DNA from: Cytophagales bacterium
Lineage (GTDB): Bacteria; Bacteroidota; Bacteroidia; Cytophagales; Spirosomataceae
Assembly: GCA_013298125.1 (NCBI GenBank)
Contig: JAAFJP010000010.1
Coordinates: forward strand, 109,310-173,309
Length of the DNA stretch: 64,000 bases
Direction of reading: 5' to 3'
Shown here: positions 16,948-26,188 of the stretch, piece after piece
Layout: every line of letters starts with the position of its first letter
Position numbering within the stretch: position 1 is the first letter of the stretch
Position numbers and translations under genes: made by a program
The notes under the pieces: model-generated
Databases searched by the model: none
Told to the model about the DNA's origin: nothing
The model's input: the letters and a program-made list of their open reading frames with translations, nothing else

Positions 16948-19900
16948 TTATATCCATTCCTCCTTTTTCCTTCTAAGTTCCTTCTTAAATTTCTCAAACT
17001 CTTCTTGTAAGATAACCACCTCACTTTCAAATAATTGAAAGTCACAGTGCTTTGCTTTTTCTTCAATGATTCTGGTGATTTCGTGCAAACGCATTGCTCC
17101 CAAAGTCCCTGCATTGCCTTTGAGCGTATGTAATTCTCCTTGGACTTGTTTACAATTATTGGCTTTGTAACCTTCTATGGCATTAGCAATTTGCTCAGTG
17201 GCTTCTTCTTCAAAGCCTTCTAAAATAGTCGCTACAAAACCCATATCACCACCAACGCTGTCGGAGAGTTGTTTTATGATTTCTTGGTCAAGAATTTGAA
17301 AATTATTGAGTTGTTGAATTGTTGAATTATTGTGTTTGTGAGTCGATGAAGAAACGTTCTCCTTATTCTTCTCTACCATCTGTTCTCTATTCTTTACAAT
17401 CTGTTCACTATTCTCTATCATCTGTTTACCCATCCACTCCGCAACCTTTCTCACCAACACCTCCGCACGGATAGGCTTAGGTACATAATCGTTCATACCA
17501 TTTGCCATAAAACGGTCACGGTCTTCCTTCATGGCATAGGCGGTCATGGCGATGATTGGGGGTAAATTGGTGTTATTATTTCTTAGAATCTGAGTAGTTT
17601 CTACACCGTCCATTTCGGGCATTTGGATGTCCATGAAAATAATATCAAAGGGTCTGTCCAAAATAGAAGCCTGTACTAACTTGATGGCTTTTTGTCCAGA
17701 ATCTGCCGTAATGACCTCACAACCAGACTTTTTCAAAATTTCACTGGCAACTTTTCGGTTAGTGGCATTATCATCTACGACCAATAAATAAGGATGATAA
17801 GTATCAAAATGATTGACGACATGGAAAACGGGTTCGTCTTTTTTCGCCATCATCGGACTGATGGACGTTTCTTTGATTTCGATGGTAAACCAGAACGTAG
17901 AGCCTTTGCCCCATTCGGAAGTTACGCCTACTTCTCCCTTCATCATTCTACACAATTCTTTGGAAATTGCCAATCCCAAACCTGTCCCTCCAAATGACTT
18001 TTTGGTAGAATTATCCACTTGTTGAAAGGCATTGAAAAGTATTTTTAAGTTCTCTTCCGTTATCCCAATTCCCGAATCAATAATCTCAACTTTTATGCGA
18101 TTGAATTTTCCTCTTTTTTCTACTAAATCTGCCTTAATTTTGACCGTACCGTTCTCTGTAAATTTCAAAGCATTTGAGGTGAAATTTGAAAGAATTTGGA
18201 GTAAACGAGTCTCATCCGCAATGACAAATTCGGGTAGATTGTCATTGATTTCGCAGATAATTTTATTGTTTTTGGCAGTTGCTACTTGATTGAAAAGGGA
18301 TTGTAATCTATCAAAAACGTCCTTAAATACGATTGGGGCTTCGTTAAGAGCCATTTTACCCGCCTCAATTTTTGCCAAATCCAAAATGTCATTCAGAATG
18401 TGTAAAAGCGTTTCTGATGATTTACGAATGGTCTGTACATAATCTTTTTGTTCCTCGTTCAAAGGCGTATCAATCATCAAATCTATCATCCCTATAACCC
18501 CATTCATAGGCGTGCGGATTTCGTGCGACATATTTGCTAAAAAACGCTCTTTTACCTTCAATGACCGCTCGGCTTCTTCTTTGGCTTTTACGATGTCATG
18601 CTGATATTTTTTCAAATCCGTAATATCCCGACCAATCCCCGAAACCTCTTCGATATTACCATTATTCACAATCGGATTGAGATAAACTTCCACCCATTTC
18701 TCCTCTCCATCATCCGAATCTAATTGTACTTCAAAGTGTTGTTGCTCTCCTCTAAATGCCTCTCGATAACGACTTTCCAAGACTTTTCTATCGGTTTGAG
18801 ACACCATTCTAAATCCCATTTTTTCGGTACTCAAACTCAATTGGGGCTTTACACCTAATTGATTTTCAATGAGTTGTGAATATTCTTGATTAAAAGAAGT
18901 CAAAGCCATTCTCCGATTCACTGACCACATCAAGTGAGAACTTCCCTCAATAATAGCTGTCAATCGGGCAGTCTCACGGGCGAGCATATCCTCGGCTTGC
19001 TTGCGGGCAATGGCGAGTGCAACTTGTCCTGATATGAAATCTAATAATTCTAAATCTCGTTGTTCGTATTTATTTTGTCGTTCGTAAGATTTCAAACCGA
19101 TGATACCCGTAACCTTATTCCCAATTCGCAATGGTACACAAATCATCACTTTTGGCACAACACCGTAGAGATAAATTTTCTTTTCTTCTGCCAATTTATA
19201 AATCTCTTCATCCCTGAGTATCAGTGGTTTATTAGCGGCAATAGCATATTCTGTGAGTCCATTCCCTAATTTTCTTTTGGTAAAATGAACACGACTATCA
19301 AAATATTCGTCGATGTAATACGGGAAATAAAGGTAGGATTTTGCAGAATCGTATTGGGCAATAAAGAAGTTTTTTACGTCAATAACTTTCCCTAATTCTT
19401 GGTGGATATTGACGTACAAATCGTCCAAATTGGTGGAGCGAATAGTGGCTTGGGCAATGCTTGAATATAAATTTGAAGACCGCTCTGCCCGAACTTTGGC
19501 AGTTGAGTTATGGAAAATACAACGGTAGGCTGTCGGAGTTTCTTTGTCATAACGACAATTTACCGAACCCGAAAGGTACAATCTGCGACCATCTTTTCTA
19601 CGAAAAACTACTTCAAAATCGGCAATTTTTTCTCCGTTTTTGATTTTCTCAAACTTCAAAAGTGCCTCCTCCGCAAAATCAGGGTGCAAAATATCTTTCA
19701 AACGTAAAGTTGCCAATTCATCCGAACCGTACCCCGTGATTTCTAACCAAGCCTTATTGACATACAAAAAACGCCCCGACATACTGATTAATTGAATTAA
19801 ATCGGAGGTATTATTGATGATGTCTTGGAGTTGAGCATTGGTGCGTGCGAGTGCCTCCGACACCTTGCGGCGTTCAGTTACGTCTTCACCGATAACGGTC

Positions 19901-20337
19901 AAATATCGGATGTCTTCGGTGGCATCGTTGAAAATCGTGGAATTTAGTTCTACATAACGAATTTGGTTGGACTTCGTGAGCATCGTACGCTCCTTTTCCT
20001 CAAACATTCCGCCCTTCTCCATGGCATCTTTGAAGGACTGAATTCGTTTTTCTCGCTCTTCGAGTGGGACAAGAATATCAAAGAAGTTTTTGCCGACTAA
20101 TTCGTCTAAATTATATCCTAAAATATTGATAGCAAAGGTATTACAGAAAATAATTGTACCGTCTTCTGCCAAAACGATTCCCACTAAATTGAGATTTTCG
20201 ACTGTTTTTTCCAATTCAGAAGCCATCGGGACAGGCATTTCGCCCGCTCGTTCATTGACTTCAAGCACCCTCAATTCTTTTCTGAGGTGACGTATTTCAG
20301 CTATTAAATCTTCTTTGGTTTTGTGAGTCCAACGCAT
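16948..20337 (-). CDS. Hybrid sensor histidine kinase: PAS-PAS-GAF-PAS-HisKA-HATPase-REC-HPt
   Basis: The 1129-residue protein has an N-terminal coiled coil (1-45), PAS domains at about 45-165 and 165-285, a GAF domain at about 290-450, a third PAS at about 455-580, HisKA at 590-660 with the phospho-His near 603 (SHEIRTPMNG), HATPase at about 705-825 (DSGIGI, FGGTGLGLAI), a receiver at about 850-970 with Asp near 902 (IIFMDIQMPEMDG), and HPt at about 1030-1120 with His near 1069 (LHTLKGNAG). No TM helix is present, so it is cytoplasmic. All phosphorelay residues are present. The REC-HPt linker carries three tandem 7-residue repeats (QMIENSE, QIVKNRE, QMVEKNKE) and a stretch encoded by a word also found in intergenic DNA. 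The response regulator partner is not adjacent. Confidence 0.92.
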   Translation of the reverse strand: MRWTHKTKEDLIAEIRHLRKELRVLEVNERAGEMPVPMASELEKTVENLNLVGIVLAEDGTIIFCNTFAINILGYNLDELVGKNFFDILVPLEEREKRIQSFKDAMEKGGMFEEKERTMLTKSNQIRYVELNSTIFNDATEDIRYLTVIGEDVTERRKVSEALARTNAQLQDIINNTSDLIQLISMSGRFLYVNKAWLEITGYGSDELATLRLKDILHPDFAEEALLKFEKIKNGEKIADFEVVFRRKDGRRLYLSGSVNCRYDKETPTAYRCIFHNSTAKVRAERSSNLYSSIAQATIRSTNLDDLYVNIHQELGKVIDVKNFFIAQYDSAKSYLYFPYYIDEYFDSRVHFTKRKLGNGLTEYAIAANKPLILRDEEIYKLAEEKKIYLYGVVPKVMICVPLRIGNKVTGIIGLKSYERQNKYEQRDLELLDFISGQVALAIARKQAEDMLARETARLTAIIEGSSHLMWSVNRRMALTSFNQEYSQLIENQLGVKPQLSLSTEKMGFRMVSQTDRKVLESRYREAFRGEQQHFEVQLDSDDGEEKWVEVYLNPIVNNGNIEEVSGIGRDITDLKKYQHDIVKAKEEAERSLKVKERFLANMSHEIRTPMNGVIGMIDLMIDTPLNEEQKDYVQTIRKSSETLLHILNDILDLAKIEAGKMALNEAPIVFKDVFDRLQSLFNQVATAKNNKIICEINDNLPEFVIADETRLLQILSNFTSNALKFTENGTVKIKADLVEKRGKFNRIKVEIIDSGIGITEENLKILFNAFQQVDNSTKKSFGGTGLGLAISKELCRMMKGEVGVTSEWGKGSTFWFTIEIKETSISPMMAKKDEPVFHVVNHFDTYHPYLLVVDDNATNRKVASEILKKSGCEVITADSGQKAIKLVQASILDRPFDIIFMDIQMPEMDGVETTQILRNNNTNLPPIIAMTAYAMKEDRDRFMANGMNDYVPKPIRAEVLVRKVAEWMGKQMIENSEQIVKNREQMVEKNKENVSSSTHKHNNSTIQQLNNFQILDQEIIKQLSDSVGGDMGFVATILEGFEEEATEQIANAIEGYKANNCKQVQGELHTLKGNAGTLGAMRLHEITRIIEEKAKHCDFQLFESEVVILQEEFEKFKKELRRKKEEWI
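17311..17326. repeat. TTGTTGAATTGTTGAA word, copy 2, inside the kinase gene
   Basis: Exact copy of the 16-base word at 7046-7061. Read on the coding strand it contributes STIQQLNNF-type residues in the REC-HPt linker. Confidence 0.7.
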
Positions 20338-20340
20338 TGT

Positions 20341-20545
20341 TCAATTAACAGTTAATAGTTAACAATTAACAGTTTTTTGAAACTGTAATTGATTTAGATA
20401 AATGAATTTGTAAAATACTAAACTAACTTATTGAAAAGTTTAGCCTAAAAGTACAAAATTCAACGTAATTTTAAGGTACAGATAGAATCAATTAATAGTA
20501 TTTTTGGGAAACAACTATTAATTATTAACTATCGACTATTAATTG
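20341..20545. repeat. Inverted AATTAACAGTTA word blocks between kinase and rsmA
   Basis: The left block (20341-20372) repeats AATTAACAGTTAATAGTTAA. The right block (20511-20545) is the inverse, CTATTAATTATTAACTATCG and on, with a partial copy in the middle (20487-20500). The whole gap between these two divergent genes could fold as one long imperfect hairpin. The rsmA start lies at the end of the right block. Confidence 0.75.
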
Positions 20546-20550
20546 AAAAA

Positions 20551-21333
20551 ATGGACGTAAGAGCAAAAAAGAGTTTAGGGCAGCATTTTCTTCGGGATTT
20601 GGATGCGGCAAAAAGAATCGCAGATTTGATGTCGAGGCATGGAGATTATGACCAAGTTTTGGAGATTGGTCCAGGCATGGGCGTTTTGACACAATATCTT
20701 CTGCAACACACTGAATATCAGACCGATGTAGTAGAACTTGACCGAGAATCAGTGGAATATTTGAATACCTATTACCCACAATTGAAAGGCAGAATTCACT
20801 CGGCAGATTTTTTGCATTTGAATTTAGAGAAGTTTTTTGGCGGTAAAAAATTCGGGATTGTGGGTAATTTCCCCTATAACATTTCTTCTCAAATTTTATT
20901 TAAAGTATTGGATTACAAAGACTTAGTGCCAGAAGTAGCGGGAATGTTTCAGAAAGAAGTAGCCGTAAGAATTGCCTCAAAACCTGGCAATAAAGACTAT
21001 GGAATTTTGAGTGTTTTGTTACAGGCTTTTTATGATATTGAATATTGTTTTTCGTTAGGACCAGAAGTATTTTCACCCCCGCCAAAAGTAAATTCGGGTG
21101 TGATTCGCTTGAAGAGAAATAGCGTTACCAACTTAGGCGTATCTGAAAGTATGTTTAAATCTGTCGTAAAAATGGGCTTTAATCAAAGACGAAAAACGTT
21201 ACGTAACGCCCTGAAAGCCTTGCAATTACCTGATAACCCATACATGAGTAAGCGGGCGGAACAGTTGAGTGTGGCGGATTTTTTGGAATTGACAAAGATG
21301 GCGATGGAGGTAAAGGTTTTGAATGAGCAATAA
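20551..21333 (+). CDS. rsmA: 16S rRNA dimethyladenosine transferase
   Basis: The 260-residue protein is RsmA/KsgA, which dimethylates two adjacent adenines in helix 45 near the 3' end of 16S rRNA during late small-subunit maturation. SAM-binding motif I is VLEIGPGMGVLTQYL (residues about 35-50), and the catalytic motif IV is N106-F-P-Y in VGNFPYNISS. The N-terminal KKSLGQHFLRD is the family signature. The C-terminal domain with MGFNQRRKTLRNAL completes it. Length is normal. The ATG follows directly from a repeat block, so the leader carries an AT-rich imperfect hairpin. The next gene starts 11 bases after the stop and could be co-transcribed. Confidence 0.96.
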   Translation: MDVRAKKSLGQHFLRDLDAAKRIADLMSRHGDYDQVLEIGPGMGVLTQYLLQHTEYQTDVVELDRESVEYLNTYYPQLKGRIHSADFLHLNLEKFFGGKKFGIVGNFPYNISSQILFKVLDYKDLVPEVAGMFQKEVAVRIASKPGNKDYGILSVLLQAFYDIEYCFSLGPEVFSPPPKVNSGVIRLKRNSVTNLGVSESMFKSVVKMGFNQRRKTLRNALKALQLPDNPYMSKRAEQLSVADFLELTKMAMEVKVLNEQ

Positions 21334-21344
21334 AATTACTATTT

Positions 21345-22895
21345 ATGAGAAATTTACCAATAGGAACACAATCATTCGTAAAATTACGTGAGGGTAATGC
21401 CATTTACGTTGATAAGACGAAATTGATTCACCAAATCACAACAGAAGGTACGTATTATTTTTTCTCACGTCCCCGTCGTTTTGGAAAATCTTTGCTGATT
21501 TCGACTTTCAAAGAACTTTACAAAGGAAACAAATCTGTTTTTGAAGGACTCTGGATTGAGAATAATTGGGACTGGAGTAAATCTCATCCTGTGATTCATT
21601 TTTCCTTTGATGAGTTAGGATTTAAAGAAAAATCTCTTTCTGATGTCATAAAAGATGATATTCGATTGAAAGCACAAGAGTTTAATATTGTGTTAGATGG
21701 AGACAATATCAATGCTTTATTAAAAAATTTAATTGGACAACTATACCATAAATTTGGTAAAGTTGTTTTTTTAGTTGATGAATATGATAAACCAATTATC
21801 GACTATTTAGAGGAGAGTAAAATTGAACAGGGTGAAATCAATAGAAGTATTCTGAGAGATTTTTATAGCGTTCTAAAAAATGCTGATGAATTTTTAGAGT
21901 TTGTTTTTATCACGGGCATTTCCAAATTTTCAAAAATTTCTATTTTTTCACACTTAAATAACCTCCGAGACATTACTTTGCATCCAAAATTTACCACCTT
22001 GGTTGGTTATACTCAGAATGAGATTGAATTATATTTTGATGATTATCTTAAGGAAATACAAGTTTCATTGAATTTATCAAGAGAAAAATTACTAAAGGAG
22101 ATGAAAGTCTGGTATAATGGTTTTTCATGGGATGGAATTAATAAAGTTTATAATCCCTTTGGTACGCTTAATTTCTTGGATGTCAAACAATTTCGAAATT
22201 TTTGGTTCTCAACTGGCAGCCCCAAATTTTTGGTTGATCAAATGCGTAAAAAGGTTGTGTATAATGTTGAAAATACAATTGCAGATAGTATCGTTTTAGA
22301 TAAATTCGATTTTGACAATATTGATTTAGTACCTCTACTTTTCCAAACAGGTTATCTCACTGTCAAAGAAATGGATGTGATGACAGGTGAAATGGTTTTA
22401 GATTATCCAAACAAGGAAGTTCGTGAGAGTATGTATCAGTTTTTGATAAGTGATTTGGCAAGAAATCCGTATCGAACCAATACGGGCAGAACGATGCGGG
22501 ATTTGAATAAGGCATTTCTCGAAAAAGATTTAGAAACTGTCAAAACTATCATCAATTCTATCTTGGCAGATTTGCCTTCTGAAACGTATCTCAAACAATC
22601 GGAAGGGCTTTATCACGGACTTATTCATTTGATATTCAGTTATTTAGGAATGTTAATAACGAGCGAAGTACACTCATCACAGGGACGGGCAGATGCTGTT
22701 GTGGAAACGCCAAGTGATGTTTTTATTTTTGAATTCAAATTTAATAAAACTGCCCAAGAAGCCATTGAACAAATAAAAAACAAAAAATATGCCTCAAAAT
22801 ATCAAAATTCAGGGAAAAATATTATTGGAATTGGCGTAAATTTTGACAACGAAACGAAGCAAATTGATGATTGGTTGGAGGAAAATTTAGGATGA
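21345..22895 (+). CDS. AAA-ATPase-like / PD-(D/E)XK nuclease superfamily protein
   Basis: The 516-residue protein has the paired architecture common in Bacteroidota: an AAA-ATPase-like N-terminal domain (PF09820 type) and a C-terminal PD-(D/E)XK nuclease-like domain (PF08011 type). The start MRNLPIGTQSFVKLREGNA and YVDKT is the family signature. A degenerate P-loop lies at FFSRPRRFGKSLLIST (residues about 38-54), and the Walker B-like segment is VVFLVDEYDKPI near residue 140. The nuclease-like core is GRADAVVETPSDVFIFEFKF near residues 447-466. The family expands to dozens of copies in some genomes and its role is unknown; mobile or conflict-related functions have been proposed. No insertion ends are seen. 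Confidence 0.88.
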   Translation: MRNLPIGTQSFVKLREGNAIYVDKTKLIHQITTEGTYYFFSRPRRFGKSLLISTFKELYKGNKSVFEGLWIENNWDWSKSHPVIHFSFDELGFKEKSLSDVIKDDIRLKAQEFNIVLDGDNINALLKNLIGQLYHKFGKVVFLVDEYDKPIIDYLEESKIEQGEINRSILRDFYSVLKNADEFLEFVFITGISKFSKISIFSHLNNLRDITLHPKFTTLVGYTQNEIELYFDDYLKEIQVSLNLSREKLLKEMKVWYNGFSWDGINKVYNPFGTLNFLDVKQFRNFWFSTGSPKFLVDQMRKKVVYNVENTIADSIVLDKFDFDNIDLVPLLFQTGYLTVKEMDVMTGEMVLDYPNKEVRESMYQFLISDLARNPYRTNTGRTMRDLNKAFLEKDLETVKTIINSILADLPSETYLKQSEGLYHGLIHLIFSYLGMLITSEVHSSQGRADAVVETPSDVFIFEFKFNKTAQEAIEQIKNKKYASKYQNSGKNIIGIGVNFDNETKQIDDWLEENLG

Positions 22896-23008
22896 TTATT
22901 TGTTAAAAACTCTTAAAAAATAGTAGAAATAAAGGGTAAATGATGAGTCAATTGTCTGGAATATATTGAATTAAAACATTATTTTCTTTTCACAAAACCA
23001 TCAATTAC

Positions 23009-23584
23009 ATGAAAAACCCCATCATTTTTTTACTTATTTTAATGGCTTTTAGCTTTTCAGAAGTAAAAGCACAACAGAGTGATAGTACAGCAAAAATGCC
23101 TGTAATGCCCCAGAAATATCAGATTTTTGTGGCAGAAGTAACCACGCAGGCAGGATTACAGAAGGGTATATTTTATAGTGCAGATTCTAACAAAATCGTT
23201 ATTTTAGACTCATTGTATCATAGTCTTTCTATCAATATTTCTGAAATTAAAACCCTAATTTTAAGACGTTCTAACGCTATAGGATTCAATTTCAGAATAG
23301 GTTTTTTTGCCACTATGGGACCTTGGTCTGTAATAACTTTCTTACTCGCCAGTGATGGGTATCTTAAAATGGCAAGTGCATTATGGGGAGCTCTTGGAAT
23401 TGGAGCGGTTTTTTCTGTATTTGTGGGTGCAGTCTTATTAGCAGGAGCGTCGTCTCCGAATATGAAAATAGTCATGGATAAAAACGTTAATAAATATTAC
23501 AAAAAATTGAGGTCATTACAAGAGCGAAGTCAGGAGCGTTTAATAAGGCTTTCCAAACCCAGACCAAAAAAACAAAAGGTATAA
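23009..23584 (+). CDS. Hypothetical exported/membrane protein, 191 aa
   Basis: Not assigned to a family. A signal peptide is clear at residues 1-21 (MKNPIIFLLILMAFSFSEVK-AQ). The next ~75 residues form a beta-rich domain (KYQIFVAEVTTQAGLQKGIF, DSNKIVILDSLYHSLSINIS) resembling the short N-terminal domains of Bacteroidota envelope proteins. Two hydrophobic segments follow (about residues 92-115 and 120-148), then a strongly basic tail (RPKKQKV). It lies 31 bases before mgtE, so it may be the first gene of that operon. A role near the envelope is inferred from topology only. Confidence 0.7.
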   Translation: MKNPIIFLLILMAFSFSEVKAQQSDSTAKMPVMPQKYQIFVAEVTTQAGLQKGIFYSADSNKIVILDSLYHSLSINISEIKTLILRRSNAIGFNFRIGFFATMGPWSVITFLLASDGYLKMASALWGALGIGAVFSVFVGAVLLAGASSPNMKIVMDKNVNKYYKKLRSLQERSQERLIRLSKPRPKKQKV

Positions 23585-23614
23585 TAAATGTATATTAAAC
23601 GAAGTGAATAAACA

Positions 23615-25003
23615 ATGGAGCAAATCACCAATCAACCCTTCGAGCTTACGCCTTTTGAATTGACAAAAGACTACCTCGAAAAATTACAAAGTGCTATCAA
23701 TCAGCAAGATAATGAGTTTATCCTTGCTGAGATGGAAGAGTTGTATCCCGCTGATATAACCAACATTTTGTATGAGTTGTCTGGTGAAGAATCCTATTAT
23801 TTAGTTAAACTTTTAGATAAAAAACTCGGGGCGGAAATCATAACAAATCTGGATGCCGATGACCGTAAAAAATTCCTCAAAAACTTTACGCCCCAAGAGA
23901 TTGCCGAGTACGTTGATTTAGTAGATTCGGATGATGCCGTTGATATTTTGAATGAGCAACCCAAAGATATTTCGGAGGATATTGTGGGGCTTTTGAAGGA
24001 CAAAGAACAAGCTCGTTTTGTCAATGATTTGATGCACTACGACGAAGATTCTGCGGGTGGTTTGATGCAAAAAGAATTAGTCAAAATCAATATCAAACAG
24101 TCTGTAACTGAGTGTGTTGAGGAGATTAGACGACAAGCCGAAGATGTAGAAAATGTTACGGCGGTTTATGTGGTCGATGATGATATTATTTTGCAAGGGC
24201 GTGTCTCTTTGAAGAAGATTATTTTAGCAAAAAGAGGCTCTAAAATTGCTGATATTTATTCAGATGATATTGTGTCGGTCAAGACGACAGCAACAGGCGA
24301 AGAGGTAGCCGACATCATGCAAAAATATGACTTAGATGCCGTACCTGTCGTGAATATTCAAGGGCGATTGTTGGGTAGAATTACCATTGATGACGTGGTC
24401 GATTTTATCACTGAGCAAGCCCAAGAAGACGTACAAGCTATGACGGGTATTTCGGAAGATGTGGAAGAGGATGACAGCGTTTGGAAATTAGTTCGCTCTC
24501 GTTTGCCGTGGTTGATTGGGGGTATGTGTGGCAGCTTTTTAGCCGCAAAATTGATTGATGGTTTCGATGATACACTTTCAGCCATTCCTGCCATTGCCGC
24601 TTTTATTCCTTTGATTGGCTCGACGGGGGGCAATGTTGGTATTCAATCTTCTTCTATTATTGTGCAGAGTTTAGCGGATAAATCGGGTATTGATACGCCT
24701 TTGGGAGAACGACTTGTGAAAGTCCTAAAAGTAGCCTTATTAAATGCACTTATTGCTGGAATTTTTGCTTTTGGGGGGTCATTTTTAGTAGATAATGCAG
24801 ATGCAACTTTGTCGCTAACGGTCTCATTATCAATATTTTCAATCGTTATGTTAGCTTCATTAATGGGAACTTTTACTCCTCTGGTTTTAGATAAATTTAA
24901 AATCAATCCAGCCATTGCATCAGGACCATTTATTACTATTACGAATGACCTTTTGGGATATGGGGTTTATTTATTGATAGTTTATTTATTGTTACACAAA
25001 TGA
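23615..25003 (+). CDS. mgtE: Magnesium transporter MgtE
   Basis: The 462-residue protein has the MgtE layout: N-terminal superhelical domain (residues about 20-140, with the acidic stretch EEYVDLVDSDDAVDIL-like region), paired CBS domains (about 145-270, including VYVVDDDIILQGRVS and DAVPVVNIQGRLLGRITIDD), then a C-terminal membrane domain of about five helices. The pore helix region GSTGGNVGIQSSSIIVQSLA near residue 340 is the family signature. MgtE is a Mg2+-selective channel gated by cytoplasmic Mg2+ through the N and CBS domains. The stop overlaps the start of dtd by four bases (ATGA), so the two are translationally coupled. Confidence 0.94.
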   Translation: MEQITNQPFELTPFELTKDYLEKLQSAINQQDNEFILAEMEELYPADITNILYELSGEESYYLVKLLDKKLGAEIITNLDADDRKKFLKNFTPQEIAEYVDLVDSDDAVDILNEQPKDISEDIVGLLKDKEQARFVNDLMHYDEDSAGGLMQKELVKINIKQSVTECVEEIRRQAEDVENVTAVYVVDDDIILQGRVSLKKIILAKRGSKIADIYSDDIVSVKTTATGEEVADIMQKYDLDAVPVVNIQGRLLGRITIDDVVDFITEQAQEDVQAMTGISEDVEEDDSVWKLVRSRLPWLIGGMCGSFLAAKLIDGFDDTLSAIPAIAAFIPLIGSTGGNVGIQSSSIIVQSLADKSGIDTPLGERLVKVLKVALLNALIAGIFAFGGSFLVDNADATLSLTVSLSIFSIVMLASLMGTFTPLVLDKFKINPAIASGPFITITNDLLGYGVYLLIVYLLLHK

Positions 25004-25452
25004 TAGCCATTATCCAAAGAGTCTCAGAGGCTTCTGTCAAAATAGAAGGTAAAATTAAAGGAGAAATACAAGCGGGTTTTCTTGTGCTTCTGGGTATCAC
25101 ACACACAGACACACAAGAAGATGTTGAATGGCTTTCCAAGAAGATTGTTGGTATGAGAATCTTCTCAGATGAAGAGAAAAAAATGAATCTTGACCTAAGT
25201 ACAATCAACGGTAACATCCTCTTAATCAGTCAGTTTACGCTCCATGCCAGTACAAAAAAAGGTAATCGCCCAAGTTTTATTGAAGCTGCCCGACCTGAGA
25301 TTGCGATTCCTTTATACGAAAAAATGATTCTTCAATTAGAGAAAGATTTAGGAAAACCCATCCAAACGGGCGAGTTTGGGGCAGATATGAAAGTGTCATT
25401 AATCAATGATGGACCAGTTACCATAGTCTTGGATTCAAAAAATAAAATATGA
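25000..25452 (+). CDS. dtd: D-aminoacyl-tRNA deacylase
   Basis: The 150-residue protein is the DTD type: MIAIIQRVSEASVKIEGKI at the N-terminus, the catalytic motif LLISQFTLHASTKKGNRPSF near residues 75-95, and the cross-subunit motif NDGPVTIVLDS near residue 135 (the Gly-Pro motif). It hydrolyses D-amino acids from mischarged tRNA, and glycine from tRNA-Ala, to proofread translation. Length is typical. It overlaps both neighbours by four bases (ATGA at each end), so it sits in a tight operon between mgtE and a small membrane-protein gene. Confidence 0.96.
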   Translation: MIAIIQRVSEASVKIEGKIKGEIQAGFLVLLGITHTDTQEDVEWLSKKIVGMRIFSDEEKKMNLDLSTINGNILLISQFTLHASTKKGNRPSFIEAARPEIAIPLYEKMILQLEKDLGKPIQTGEFGADMKVSLINDGPVTIVLDSKNKI

Positions 25453-25808
25453 TTCGGAATACACTTTTAGCCATCGTTTTTGCGATAATTATCATTGCGA
25501 TAAATCTTCATAGTGAGGTCGTGCATATTCCTTTATTTTTTGTATTTGTAGCCGCTCTGATTTTGGGGTATTTGCAACCACAAAAAGGTTGGATGTCCGT
25601 CATACAATTAGTGGTGAGCATTTTTGCAGGATTTTATTTGAGTAAATTCTTTGGATTTACCCCAATAAAATTTACTGTTTTTCAATTTATTACCTACATT
25701 TCACCCCTGCCGTGTTTATTTGGCGGTTTTATGGGTAGTTATTTCAACAAAGCAATCAATCAAAATGACGATAGAAAACGCACAAAAAACCGTAGATCAG
25801 TGGATTAA
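25449..25808 (+). CDS. Small integral membrane protein, hypothetical
   Basis: The 119-residue product is mostly hydrophobic, with three or four TM segments (LLAIVFAIIIIAINL; PLFFVFVAALILGYLQ; VIQLVVSIFAGFYLSKFFGF; FITYISPLPCLFGGFMGSYF). The charged tail (NQNDDRKRTKNRRSVD) is cytoplasmic by the positive-inside rule. Its ATG overlaps the dtd stop, and its last 44 bases overlap the mazG-like gene in another frame. No family is recognised. The operon position suggests translational coupling with dtd and the downstream pyrophosphohydrolase rather than a shared pathway. Confidence 0.7.
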   Translation: MIRNTLLAIVFAIIIIAINLHSEVVHIPLFFVFVAALILGYLQPQKGWMSVIQLVVSIFAGFYLSKFFGFTPIKFTVFQFITYISPLPCLFGGFMGSYFNKAINQNDDRKRTKNRRSVD

Positions 25809-26091
25809 GACCATCGGCGTACGGTATTTCAACGAACTAACTAATATGGCAATGCTTACCGAAGAGGTCGGTGAAGTTGCCAGAATCATTGCTCGCCGAT
25901 ACGGAGAACAATCTGAAAAAGAATCTGATAAAAACAAAGACTTGGGAGACGAAATGGCAGATGTGCTTTTCGTGTTAATATGCCTTGCCAATCAAACTGG
26001 CGTGAACCTGACGGAGGCTTTACAGAAAAATTTGGATAAAAAGACCAAACGAGATGCTATAAGGCATTTGGAGAATGAGAAATTGAAATAA
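25765..26091 (+). CDS. MazG-like nucleotide pyrophosphohydrolase
   Basis: From the ATG at 25765 (MTIENAQKTVDQWIK) the protein has 108 residues; the longer frame from 25720 adds an implausible N-terminus. The all-alpha NTP-PPase core is clear: E-E-x-x-E in MLTEEVGEVARIIARR and the second metal motif in KDLGDEMADVLFVL (E and D). Such enzymes hydrolyse NTPs or dNTPs to NMP and PPi, often for house-cleaning of damaged nucleotides. The size is like the small MazG/YpjD type. The gene starts inside the end of the membrane-protein gene, so translation is likely coupled. An ACTTCCCGAAAG-family hairpin lies after it. Confidence 0.9.
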   Translation: MTIENAQKTVDQWIKTIGVRYFNELTNMAMLTEEVGEVARIIARRYGEQSEKESDKNKDLGDEMADVLFVLICLANQTGVNLTEALQKNLDKKTKRDAIRHLENEKLK

Positions 26092-26126
26092 AAGATATTC
26101 TGAGTACAAAATACTACCCTTGTAGG

Positions 26127-26174
26127 AACTTCCCGAAACAATATCCATTGCGGGTAAATAACTTTCGGGAAGTT
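26127..26174. repeat. ACTTCCCGAAAGT hairpin, locus 2 (degenerate)
   Basis: AACTTCCCGAAA (26127-26138) pairs with the start of ACTTTCGGGAAGTT (26161-26174), but a 22-base loop containing GCGGGTAAATA separates them, so it looks like an expanded or decayed member. It lies between convergent genes. Confidence 0.8.
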
Positions 26175-26188
26175 GGTTAATCATTTCC

